Below are positions 45,610 through 53,420 of a stretch of DNA of 57,253 nt, piece after piece. Made by a program: the position numbers and the translations under genes. The notes under the pieces are model-generated. The model did not search any database, was not told where the DNA came from, and saw only the letters and a program-made list of their open reading frames with translations. This DNA is from Acidovorax sp. Its GTDB lineage: Bacteria > Pseudomonadota > Gammaproteobacteria > Burkholderiales > Burkholderiaceae_C. Where the stretch lies: assembly GCA_030692685.1 (NCBI GenBank), contig JAUXZO010000161.1:1-57253 (forward strand). Direction: 5' to 3'. The first letter of the stretch is position 1; every line of letters begins with the position of its first letter.

Positions 45610-47483
45610 TCAACACTCTTTAACCAGCTGTTGACGTTCAGCAAAGACCAGATCAGCAAGCGGCGATTTTGAACTCCACTCAGATGCTCCTGCAGCAATG
45701 TCTCCACAACTTCTCGATCCATATATTGGTAAACGGGAGCATTTCGATCAAGCAAAGTTCGGCGAACAAATTCAATGCTGTCGCCCTTAAACCAGCTTGC
45801 GTCCGGGGCTGAGAACCCTTGCTTCTCAGCTCTTGTTACTTCTTCAGGAATGTGACGCTTCATCACATCACGCAAAATTTGCTTTCCGTCGCGGGTCTTT
45901 TGGAAGAATTTAGCCTGCTTGTTCCCGGGTTCGTTTTCATTGATCCGAACAACATCAGCGAGATTATTCAGCTTGAGGCGAACGGGGCAACGCATTGAAA
46001 AGTCGACAAGATCATTGTCCAGAAATGGCACCCGGCTCTCCAGGCCATGCGCCATGCTGAGTTTGTCCTCCACAATCAACAGGCCGTGCAAGAATGTTTT
46101 GGCTTCGAAGTACAAGGAGTGATTGATGTAATCCTCAGGGGTCTCAAGGTCATCTTTGTGATGCCGAAAAACATCATGAAAGATGTCGCGAGTCATCACA
46201 TGCTCAACATCCCCACGAATGGGGGCGAACATGCGTTTGAGATCTCTGTTATTAACTAGGCGTTGCCAATACAGGTAGTACTTGTCGACGTAGTTCTCAA
46301 AATTATCATTGACAACGGCACGATAGTAGCGCCACGGATAGCCACCAAAAAGTTCGTCCCCCCCGGCACCGCTCAACACCACTTTGACAAACTTGCTTGC
46401 AAGCTTGGCTGCGTAGAAATTAGGGTAACTTTGCCCAACTCGTGGCTCTTCCAGATGCCAAGCCAGCTTCGGAAGCGCGCGCTCCATGTCGCCCGCTTTC
46501 AAGACCATTTCATAATGTTCAGTCTTGAAATGATAGGACATGGCTTCCGCCTTGGCTCTCTCATCGAAGTTTAGTTCGATGCCAGAAGCTGAACTTAAAT
46601 CAAAGCCACATGTGAATGTCTTCAGATACGGAAAAGATTTAGCAGCGATCGCGGTGATAGACCCCGAATCCATGCCTCCGCTCAGGTAACTGCCAATTTC
46701 GACGTCAGTCACTAATTGTCTATTTACGGCCTGCTGGAAGAGACGATCCAGTTCTTCGCGATACTCGTCGTCACTAGCTTTCTCAGTTGGCTCGCGGAAA
46801 TCGTAGTCCCAGTATTGCGTCCGACGAAGCTCTGGATTTGAGTGTTTGAGATCCAGAACGCCGTAGTGCCCCGCTGGCAACAGTTGAATGTCCTGCAATA
46901 AGGTGCGGTCTGTAAAAATATTCTGGAAAGTGAAGTACTCGAGCAATGCCGGTTTATCCATGTGGCGAGAAAATCCCGGCATCGCGAGAATCGCTTTTTG
47001 CTCTGAGCCAAAAGCAAAAGTGGAACCCTGGCGACTGACATAAAGCGGCTTGACTCCAAAACGATCTCTAGCCAGCAACAGGGTTCGCTCTTTACGGTCC
47101 CACAGAGCCAGAGCGAACATCCCATTGAAGCGATTGAGGGCCTTCACCCCCCATTCCGCAATTGCGTTCAAAACCACTTCGCTATCTGTCTTGGATCGGA
47201 ACCAATAGCCTTTTGCCTCAAGTTCGCTGCGCAACTCCCGAAAGTTATAGACCTCACCGTTATAGCTAAGCATGTAACGATGATCCGCGCTAGCCATCGG
47301 TTGATGCCCGGCAGGCGATAGGTCAAGAATGGCCAACCGCCGGTGGCCTATGCCGACATTGCCTTCGATCCAATGACCTTCGCCATCGGGCCCGCGGTGT
47401 GCAATCGCGTCCGTCATGCGCTGTAGCGTGACCGGAGAGACCGGCGCGTTGTCAAGATGTACTAATCCGGTTATTCCGCACAT
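45603..47483 (-). CDS. AsnB-type glutamine amidotransferase, copy 3
   Basis: A 626-residue class II amidotransferase starting MCGITGL, with HRGPDGEG, YNGEVYN and KTDSEVV in the glutaminase half. The synthetase half has SGGMDSG at 268-274 and SGAGGDELFGGYPW. The loop has Gly instead of the second Ser, but the pyrophosphate-binding core is kept. It resembles copy 1 more than copy 2 in the SGxGGDE region. It is coupled to the FemAB-like gene and lies downstream of the epimerase/aminotransferase pair. A uronic-acid or nonulosonate amidation role is inferred. Confidence 0.88.
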   Translation of the reverse strand: MCGITGLVHLDNAPVSPVTLQRMTDAIAHRGPDGEGHWIEGNVGIGHRRLAILDLSPAGHQPMASADHRYMLSYNGEVYNFRELRSELEAKGYWFRSKTDSEVVLNAIAEWGVKALNRFNGMFALALWDRKERTLLLARDRFGVKPLYVSRQGSTFAFGSEQKAILAMPGFSRHMDKPALLEYFTFQNIFTDRTLLQDIQLLPAGHYGVLDLKHSNPELRRTQYWDYDFREPTEKASDDEYREELDRLFQQAVNRQLVTDVEIGSYLSGGMDSGSITAIAAKSFPYLKTFTCGFDLSSASGIELNFDERAKAEAMSYHFKTEHYEMVLKAGDMERALPKLAWHLEEPRVGQSYPNFYAAKLASKFVKVVLSGAGGDELFGGYPWRYYRAVVNDNFENYVDKYYLYWQRLVNNRDLKRMFAPIRGDVEHVMTRDIFHDVFRHHKDDLETPEDYINHSLYFEAKTFLHGLLIVEDKLSMAHGLESRVPFLDNDLVDFSMRCPVRLKLNNLADVVRINENEPGNKQAKFFQKTRDGKQILRDVMKRHIPEEVTRAEKQGFSAPDASWFKGDSIEFVRRTLLDRNAPVYQYMDREVVETLLQEHLSGVQNRRLLIWSLLNVNSWLKSVEC

Positions 47484-47549
47484 AGACAGCCTGGATCAAC
47501 CACTTGGTCAGTTAACAAAAATGTTAGACCCGCCACATCGGGCGACAGC

Positions 47550-48695
47550 CTAGCCAGCAAACTGCTGGAGGCAATCAACGACATATGCGTAATCTTCCTT
47601 GTTCATGCGGTTGTGTAACGGGATGGCCATGGTGTTTGCATCACAATCCTGCGCCCCGGGGTAATCTGTCGGCTTCAACCCAAACCGCTCTTTGTAATAA
47701 CCCAGCATATGGACGGCATGCGTCCCCGGCCGGGTCGCAATGCCCTGGGCTTGCAGACGCTCCATGATGTCGTTGCGCGGCATGGGCGCATGGCCAGGAT
47801 CGACATAAGTCACGAAAGCCTGCCAGGCGTGCTGGCCACCTACGGGCTGTGCTGGCATGCGCAGCCAGGGGATCGCCGCGAGTTCGCGCCGGTAGTAGTC
47901 TGCCCACGTCTGGCGCTCATTGATAAAGCTCTCCAGCTTGCTCATTTGCACCAGGCCCACCGCACCCTGCAAATCGGTCATGCGGTAGTTGAACCCAAGA
48001 AGGTTGAACTCGGCTAACAGATACGGGCGCGGGCCGTTGTGACGCTGCTCTTCCGAAATTGATGCGCCATGGTTGCGCAGCATATTGGCCACTTCGGCCA
48101 GTTCGTCATCATTCGTCGTCACCATGCCACCCTCGCCGGTGGTGATGGACTTGCGCGGATGAAAGGAAAAGGCGGCGGCATCGCCCAAACCACCTGCGAA
48201 CGCCCCCTTGTAGCTGGCCCCGGCGGCGCATGCCGCATCTTCAATGATCTTGACGTGGGGCGGGAGCACGGCGCGTATGGCATCCATGTCGGCGCAGAGC
48301 CCAAACAGATGCACAACAATCACGGCCTTGGTTCTGGGCGTGATCCTGCGCGCAAGATCTGCGACATCGATATTGTTGGTCGTGCGGTCCACGTCGGTGA
48401 ACACCGGCGTCGCTCCGCAATAGAGCACCACGTTGGCAGTGGCGACCCAGGTGAACGCGGGAACGATGACCTCGTCCCCGGGCCCAATGCCCATCGCGGC
48501 AAGAATCAGGTGCAGGCCGGTGGTGCAGTTTGTGGTGGCAAGTGCGTGCTTCACATGGTGGTGTTCCGCGAACACTTTCTCAAAAGCCGCTACTTTGGGG
48601 CCTTGCGTCAACCACCCGCTCATCAATGGCTCACGGCAAGCTTGCCACTCTTCCTCACCCGTGGAAGGCAATGAAATCTGGATGGACCGCTTCAT
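47550..48695 (-). CDS. DegT/DnrJ/EryC1/StrS-type sugar aminotransferase
   Basis: A 381-residue PLP enzyme of the sugar aminotransferase family. It shows TNCTTGLHLIL near residue 55, GDEVIVPAFTWVATANVV near 78, IIEDAACAAGASYKG near 150 and the Schiff-base Lys in FSFHPRKSITTGEGG near 180. It would aminate C3 or C4 of a keto sugar. The start is uncertain: ATG at 48695 has GGAA at good spacing, while ATG at 48707 overlaps the upstream SDR stop (TGATG). Paired with the SDR upstream and the PglD-like acyltransferase, it could make a 4-acetamido sugar. Confidence 0.9.
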   Translation of the reverse strand: MKRSIQISLPSTGEEEWQACREPLMSGWLTQGPKVAAFEKVFAEHHHVKHALATTNCTTGLHLILAAMGIGPGDEVIVPAFTWVATANVVLYCGATPVFTDVDRTTNNIDVADLARRITPRTKAVIVVHLFGLCADMDAIRAVLPPHVKIIEDAACAAGASYKGAFAGGLGDAAAFSFHPRKSITTGEGGMVTTNDDELAEVANMLRNHGASISEEQRHNGPRPYLLAEFNLLGFNYRMTDLQGAVGLVQMSKLESFINERQTWADYYRRELAAIPWLRMPAQPVGGQHAWQAFVTYVDPGHAPMPRNDIMERLQAQGIATRPGTHAVHMLGYYKERFGLKPTDYPGAQDCDANTMAIPLHNRMNKEDYAYVVDCLQQFAG

Positions 48696-48706
48696 GTGTT
48701 TTTCCA

Positions 48707-49708
48707 TCAAACAGGCAACCCGACCGACCGGCGGCGATCTTCAACTTCGGCCTTGTGGCTGGCACGCCATTCAATCAGGCGCTTGAGGCCGTCCATCAAA
48801 TCAATCCTGGCCGTGAAGCCGATCTCGTCGCTGGCGCGTTTGGCAGAACCGATGCGGTTTCTGACCAGGGTGGCCTGGCTGCGCGACGCATAGGTGATGG
48901 GCTTCTTGCAGTCTGTCAGCACCAGCAGCATTTCTGCAAGCTCCTTGAGCGACGTGCGCTTGCCGGTGCCGACGTTGTAGAAGCGGTCCCTGGTGTCGGC
49001 CTTCATGGCGCAGACGTTGGCAAGGCCACAGTCTTCCACAGCCACAAAATCGAAGGCTTCGGAGCCGTCGCCCATGATGGTCGGGCTCTCGCCGCGGTCA
49101 ATGGCATCGAGCATTTTCATGATGACGGCAATGTAAGCGCCGTGGTAGTCCTGGCGCGGCCCGTACACATTCATGTACCGGAGCCCGACGTAGTTCAAGC
49201 CATAGCGGAAGTGAAACGGACGCAACATCGCCTCCCCGCAGATCTTGGTCGCTCCGTAAAAATTCTGATTGTTGAAAGGGTGGTCTTCCGTCATGGGCTC
49301 TTCCACGGCGTCGCCATAGACGGAAGCCGAGGAGGAATACACCAGGCGCTTGACACCCTTTTTGACGCACACCTCCATGACATTAAAGGTGCCGCGCACA
49401 TTGACGTCGAAAGCGCTCCTGGGGAACTCGTGGCACTGCAACAGCCAAAGTGCCGCGAGATGGAATACACCGTCCGCCCCGTCAAGCGCGGCCTCGAGGA
49501 TGTCCGTCTGGAGAACATCGCCGCCGGCGTCGAAAATTTTCACGCGCGGGTCTTTCAGCGCCTGATGCAGGTTTTCAACCCGCCCGCGCACGAAGTTGTC
49601 GTAAATGACGATTTCCTTGACGTCTTCCTTGATGAGGTGATCTACCGTGTGCGACCCTATGAGACCTGCGCCTCCAACCAACACCAGCTTTTTCCCTTTG
49701 AGTTCCAT
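48707..49708 (-). CDS. NAD-dependent epimerase/dehydratase (extended SDR)
   Basis: A 333-residue SDR with LVLVGGAGLIGSHTVDHL near residue 8, LAALWLLQCHE, YSSSASVYGDAV near 124 and FYGATK as the Tyr-x3-Lys near 150; GLRYMNVYGPRQD follows. It resembles UDP-glucose/UDP-GlcNAc 4-epimerases and related 4,6-dehydratases found next to DegT aminotransferases. Dehydratases normally carry Asp-Glu in the catalytic strand, which is not seen here, so epimerase is somewhat more likely. It is coupled to the aminotransferase gene and follows wbpE-like by 87 bp. Confidence 0.83.
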   Translation of the reverse strand: MELKGKKLVLVGGAGLIGSHTVDHLIKEDVKEIVIYDNFVRGRVENLHQALKDPRVKIFDAGGDVLQTDILEAALDGADGVFHLAALWLLQCHEFPRSAFDVNVRGTFNVMEVCVKKGVKRLVYSSSASVYGDAVEEPMTEDHPFNNQNFYGATKICGEAMLRPFHFRYGLNYVGLRYMNVYGPRQDYHGAYIAVIMKMLDAIDRGESPTIMGDGSEAFDFVAVEDCGLANVCAMKADTRDRFYNVGTGKRTSLKELAEMLLVLTDCKKPITYASRSQATLVRNRIGSAKRASDEIGFTARIDLMDGLKRLIEWRASHKAEVEDRRRSVGLPV

Positions 49709-49795
49709 CGACTTACCTCATTTCAAATCACTAAAGATGCGCATTGCTGTCCGGGGGCCGGCGCGCCAGCGAAAGCATGCGCCTGTGCTTCTTTT

Positions 49796-50893
49796 TCAGC
49801 CAATTGCCTTGCTCAATTCAAATACGATCCGCTCTACCTCGGCAGCCGACAGATCGGCGTGCATCGGCAAGCTCATCACCCGGCGGGCAGCCTCAGTCGC
49901 ATTGGGCGTGCAATCGGCACAGCACAGGTGGGCATATGCCGGCTGCATGTTCAACGGTATGGGGTAATGGACGGCCGTGGGGATGCCAGCGTCCTTCAAC
50001 TTCCCCTGCACCCCGTCCCGGGTATCGACAAATACGGTGTATTGGGCAAATACGCTGTTGCGGCCCTGCCGCTGGGCTACCCGCTTTATGCCAAACCGGT
50101 CAAGTGTAGCGTTGTAAAGCGCGCCAATTTCAAGACGCCGTTCGACTTCCCACCCGAACCGCTCCAGTTTTGCCAGCACGACCGCGCATTGCAGGGTATC
50201 CATCCGGCCGCCCAGTCCGACCCGGGTATGGAAATAACGACGGCTCTGGCCGTGGACCCGGATTTCCCGGCAGGCCTTGGCCAGTTCATCATCATTGGTA
50301 AAAATGGCGCCGCCGTCACCGTAGCAGCCTAGGGGCTTGCTGGGGAAAAAGCTGGTGCATCCCAGCGTACTCAGATTGCAGCTCTTTCGGCCCTCATAGT
50401 CAGCGCCAAAACTCTGGGCTGCATCCTCAATCACGGGGATATTCCCGTGGCGTGCGGCCATGGCGTTGATTTCGTTCATATCCGCCACCTGGCCATACAA
50501 GCTGACAGGCATGATCGCGCGGGTGCGGGGCGTGATTTTTCCTTCGATCGCGGCAACATCCAGGTTGCAGGTGTCCGGCTCAATGTCCACGAAAACAGGC
50601 TTTGCACCGAGCAGGACAATCATCTCTGCAGTTGCCGCAAAGGTAAACGATGTGGTGATCACCTCATCGCCCGGTCCCACGCCAAGCGCCATCAGGCTCA
50701 TCAGCAAAGCCTCGGTGCCGCTCGCGCAGGTGATGCAATGCCTGGCGCCGGTGTAGGCCTCCAGCTGTAATTCAAGTTCGCGAACTTCCGGCCCCATGAT
50801 GTACTGGCCATGTTCAAGCACGTCGTCGATGCGTTTTTGTATCTGCGGCTTGAGCGCCTGATATTGGGCTTTAAGGTCGATGAAGGGAATCAT
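49796..50893 (-). CDS. wbpE: 3-aminotransferase of a UDP-3-keto-GlcNAcA pathway (WbpE/WlbC-like)
   Basis: A 365-residue DegT family aminotransferase. It has [17 protein letters not shown] at the N-terminus, [12 protein letters not shown] near 57, [15 protein letters not shown] near 153 and the PLP Lys in [15 protein letters not shown] near 183, a form typical of WbpE and WlbC. In Pseudomonas and Bordetella the enzyme aminates UDP-3-keto-GlcNAcA using glutamate. Its start overlaps the stop of wbpD-like (ATGA), and wbpB-like follows just upstream, so the B-D-E set is intact. Confidence 0.9.
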   Translation of the reverse strand: MIPFIDLKAQYQALKPQIQKRIDDVLEHGQYIMGPEVRELELQLEAYTGARHCITCASGTEALLMSLMALGVGPGDEVITTSFTFAATAEMIVLLGAKPVFVDIEPDTCNLDVAAIEGKITPRTRAIMPVSLYGQVADMNEINAMAARHGNIPVIEDAAQSFGADYEGRKSCNLSTLGCTSFFPSKPLGCYGDGGAIFTNDDELAKACREIRVHGQSRRYFHTRVGLGGRMDTLQCAVVLAKLERFGWEVERRLEIGALYNATLDRFGIKRVAQRQGRNSVFAQYTVFVDTRDGVQGKLKDAGIPTAVHYPIPLNMQPAYAHLCCADCTPNATEAARRVMSLPMHADLSAAEVERIVFELSKAIG

Positions 50894-51468
50894 GGGAGTC
50901 GCACACAGCGGTCATTTTCAAGCTGATAAAAGTCACCCGTGTGAGGACAGGTCGCGGTAGCGTCACCGGTGAGCGGCAATTCAAGACGTTCGCCGAACCG
51001 GCTCATCCAGCCGATCTGGCGCGCGGGCACGCCGGCCACAAGCGCATACGGCTTGACGTCGCGGTTGACGACCGCCCCGGCCGCCACAAACGCGTATTCA
51101 CCCACCGACGTGCCACAAACAATTGTGGAATTGGCCCCCAGAGTGGCCCCCCTGCGTATCAGTGTCTTGCGATACTCGTTCTTGCGGCTGACGGCTGCAC
51201 GCGGGTTATAGACGTTGGTAAAAACCGTGCTGGGCCCGCAAAAGACGTCGTCCTCGATCTCGACGCCGTCGTACACCGAAACGTTGTTTTGAATTTTCAC
51301 GTTGTTGCCGATAACAACATCGTTCCCTACAAACACGTTTTGCCCCAGGGAGCACCCGGTGCCAACTCGCGCTCCTGCACATACATGAACCCAGTGCCAT
51401 ATCCGGGTTTCACTGCCAATCTGCGCGCCCTGATCAACGATGGCACTTGGATGGAAGGTTGAAGTCAT
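50890..51468 (-). CDS. wbpD: UDP-3-amino-sugar N-acetyltransferase (WbpD/WlbB-like)
   Basis: A 192-residue left-handed beta-helix acetyltransferase: [16 protein letters not shown] start, [14 protein letters not shown], then hexapeptide turns through [40 protein letters not shown] (the loop seen in WbpD/WlbB) and [10 protein letters not shown]. It would acetylate the 3-amino group to give UDP-GlcNAc3NAcA. ATG at 51468 matches the family start; a longer frame to 51513 adds 15 unrelated residues and overlaps wbpB-like. Confidence 0.9.
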   Translation of the reverse strand: MTSTFHPSAIVDQGAQIGSETRIWHWVHVCAGARVGTGCSLGQNVFVGNDVVIGNNVKIQNNVSVYDGVEIEDDVFCGPSTVFTNVYNPRAAVSRKNEYRKTLIRRGATLGANSTIVCGTSVGEYAFVAAGAVVNRDVKPYALVAGVPARQIGWMSRFGERLELPLTGDATATCPHTGDFYQLENDRCVRLP

Positions 51469-51478
51469 GCCAGACAGG

Positions 51479-52537
51479 TCAATAGTCCAGCGGCAGGGGA
51501 ACACGCTTGCCATCCCTGGCCGACAGGTACACGGCGATCAGGACCTCCAGCGCCTTGAGACCCTCCCTGCCGTCAGCCTGTGGCTCAGCCTCTCCACGCA
51601 AAGTGTCAATGACATTCTTGTAGTAAAGCGGGTGGCCAAAGCCATAGACCGAAGTGGTCTCATAACTGGCGGCTTTGACCGCCGCGTCGTCTTCGTGTTC
51701 GCTGGAAAATTGCCATTGCTGGATTTCATTGACGGCTACTCCGCCAACGCGAACGGTTCCCTTTTCCCCAAGTATCGTGATGCTGCCTTCCAGATTCTTG
51801 GGATAGGTCAGCATGGTCACATTCATCGACCCGAGCGTTCCCGAGCGCCACCTGACATTGAGAACACCTGAATCTTCCACCTGGATATTGCGCTCCAGCG
51901 TGGCGGTATAGGCTTGAACACTCTCGATGGGGCCAATCAACCAGTCGAGCAGGTCCACATAGTGACTGGCCTGGTTCATGAAGGCGCCACCGTCGTACTC
52001 CCACGTCCCCCGCCAGGCGGCGCTGTCGTAATACTCCTGAGGGCGCGTCCAGAACACGTTGATGTTCACCATGTAAATGCGGCCGAAACGTTTCTGCTCT
52101 ACAGCGCGCTTCAGCAGTTGCAGCGTGGCATTGAGCCGGTTCTGTTTGACAACGAACAGGCGGACATTGGCTTCATCACATGCCTTCACCATGCGCAGCC
52201 CGTCGTGCCAGCGGGTCGCCATTGGTTTTTCGGTCATGACGTGGCGCCCCGACCTGGCGACCTGTACAGCCTGCTCGGGGTGCAGCCCGCTGGGCGTTGC
52301 CAGCACCACCATGTCTGCGTCGGTACGCTGCAGAAGAGCTTCAAGGCTCCTGTGGCCCCGCGCCCCGGTACGTGTTACGGCGGTCTCAAGCGCGGCGGCG
52401 CTGGTATCGCAAATGTCGACGAGCTCAGCGCGATCCGAGTGCTTCTGGATCGCATCAAAGTGATTGCTTGAAATGCGGCCGCACCCTACCACGGCGATCC
52501 GGATTTTGCGGTCAACGATTACGGGATATTCATGCAT
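51479..52537 (-). CDS. wbpB: UDP-GlcNAcA 3-dehydrogenase (WbpB/WlbA-like)
   Basis: A 352-residue Gfo/Idh/MocA oxidoreductase. It has [19 protein letters not shown] near residue 12, MTEKPMA (EKP) near 100, [12 protein letters not shown] and the [18 protein letters not shown] segment with conserved His and Asp, as in WlbA. The enzyme oxidises the C3 hydroxyl of UDP-GlcNAcA. It is the first gene of the long minus-strand unit, transcribed away from the phosphoglycosyltransferase gene across a 250-bp divergent spacer. UDP-GlcNAcA would come from the tviB-like gene at the far end. Confidence 0.9.
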   Translation of the reverse strand: MHEYPVIVDRKIRIAVVGCGRISSNHFDAIQKHSDRAELVDICDTSAAALETAVTRTGARGHRSLEALLQRTDADMVVLATPSGLHPEQAVQVARSGRHVMTEKPMATRWHDGLRMVKACDEANVRLFVVKQNRLNATLQLLKRAVEQKRFGRIYMVNINVFWTRPQEYYDSAAWRGTWEYDGGAFMNQASHYVDLLDWLIGPIESVQAYTATLERNIQVEDSGVLNVRWRSGTLGSMNVTMLTYPKNLEGSITILGEKGTVRVGGVAVNEIQQWQFSSEHEDDAAVKAASYETTSVYGFGHPLYYKNVIDTLRGEAEPQADGREGLKALEVLIAVYLSARDGKRVPLPLDY

Positions 52538-52787
52538 GGGAGAGGGCGCAGCTTAAATATCAATAATAGTTCAGAAATGCGGGACGCCTGCGGCTGGAAG
52601 CGCGAGGCGGCCCCTACGGGAGCGATGCGCGCGACCCTGTCCAATTTTGACTGGCCCGGCAGGCTAAAATCCTTGCGTATTCCCGGCGGCGGCGGCCCTG
52701 GACACACGTTTTCCGGAGACGCAGTCTGCGGCTCAGCAATCAGTCGACGGCCTCAATGAATTCCAGGGACGAAATGACAACCATGCC
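52538..52787. promoter_or_regulatory. Divergent intergenic region, likely promoters for both arms of the locus
   Basis: This is the only divergent gene junction in the window and separates the long minus-strand operon from the plus-strand pair. On the plus strand TAAAAT at 52665-52670 is a good -10 candidate, but TTGACT at 52647-52652 is only 12 bases away, so the -35 is unclear. On the minus strand the AT-rich patch at about 52555-52575 (reading TATTAT, then GATATT) precedes the wbpB-like start. No RfaH/ops-like or JUMPStart element was recognised. Confidence 0.4.
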
Positions 52788-53360
52788 ATGCAGCACGTAC
52801 TAAAGCGCCCGTTTGACCTGGCGCTGGCGGTCCCGAGTGGCCTCGCTCTGGCTGTGCCCCTGCTTTTGATTGCCCTCTGTGTTCGCCTGACGTCTCCCGG
52901 CCCCGCCCTGTACTGGTCGGACCGGGTAGGCCGACACAACCGCATTTTTCGCATGCCCAAGTTCCGGAGCATGCGGATCGGGACACCTGCGGTAGCCACA
53001 CACCTGCTTGCCAATCCGGATACCTACCTGACCCCGATCGGCTCTTTTCTGCGCAAAAGCAGCCTGGACGAGCTTCCGCAACTTTGGAGCATCATCGCGG
53101 GCGACATGAGCTTTGTGGGCCCGCGCCCCGCACTCTACAACCAGGCGGATCTTGTGGAACTCCGCACCGCACAAGGCGTTGACAAGCTGGTGCCGGGACT
53201 CACTGGCTGGGCGCAGATCAACGGGCGCGACGAGCTTCCGATTCCCCAAAAAGTCGCCCTCGACGTCGAATACCTGAAAAAGCAGTCACTTTGGCTCGAC
53301 ATCCGCATACTGTGGCTGACCGCGCTCAAGGTGGTGCGACGTGATGGTGTGGCCCACTGA
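52788..53360 (+). CDS. Initiating polyprenyl-phosphate phosphoglycosyltransferase (PglC-like, monotopic)
   Basis: A 190-residue enzyme of the bacterial sugar transferase family, short (single-membrane-domain) type. The re-entrant hydrophobic helix is at residues 8-33, followed by [22 protein letters not shown] with the catalytic Asp-Glu, [20 protein letters not shown] and the C-terminal [12 protein letters not shown]. It transfers a sugar-phosphate from a UDP-sugar to undecaprenyl phosphate, starting repeat-unit assembly. The adjacent WbpM-type dehydratase suggests the first sugar is UDP-QuiNAc, FucNAc or a bacillosamine-type residue. It begins at ATG 52788. Confidence 0.92.
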   Translation: MQHVLKRPFDLALAVPSGLALAVPLLLIALCVRLTSPGPALYWSDRVGRHNRIFRMPKFRSMRIGTPAVATHLLANPDTYLTPIGSFLRKSSLDELPQLWSIIAGDMSFVGPRPALYNQADLVELRTAQGVDKLVPGLTGWAQINGRDELPIPQKVALDVEYLKKQSLWLDIRILWLTALKVVRRDGVAH

Positions 53361-53420
53361 ATACCCTGCGCCCGCCAGCCAGACCCCCCTTTTGCTTCTT
53401 TTTTTGCGTATCGTGGACCC

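Noticed and set aside
48530..50332. A 600-codon open frame on the plus strand
   Set aside because: It lies antisense to the DegT aminotransferase, SDR and wbpE-like genes, has no recognisable domain, and is rich in His, Pro and Arg as expected for a GC-rich shadow frame.
52538..52787. JUMPStart/ops (RfaH) element upstream of the operon
   Set aside because: I looked for the GGCGGTAG core on both strands in the divergent region and ahead of the large gaps and did not find it.
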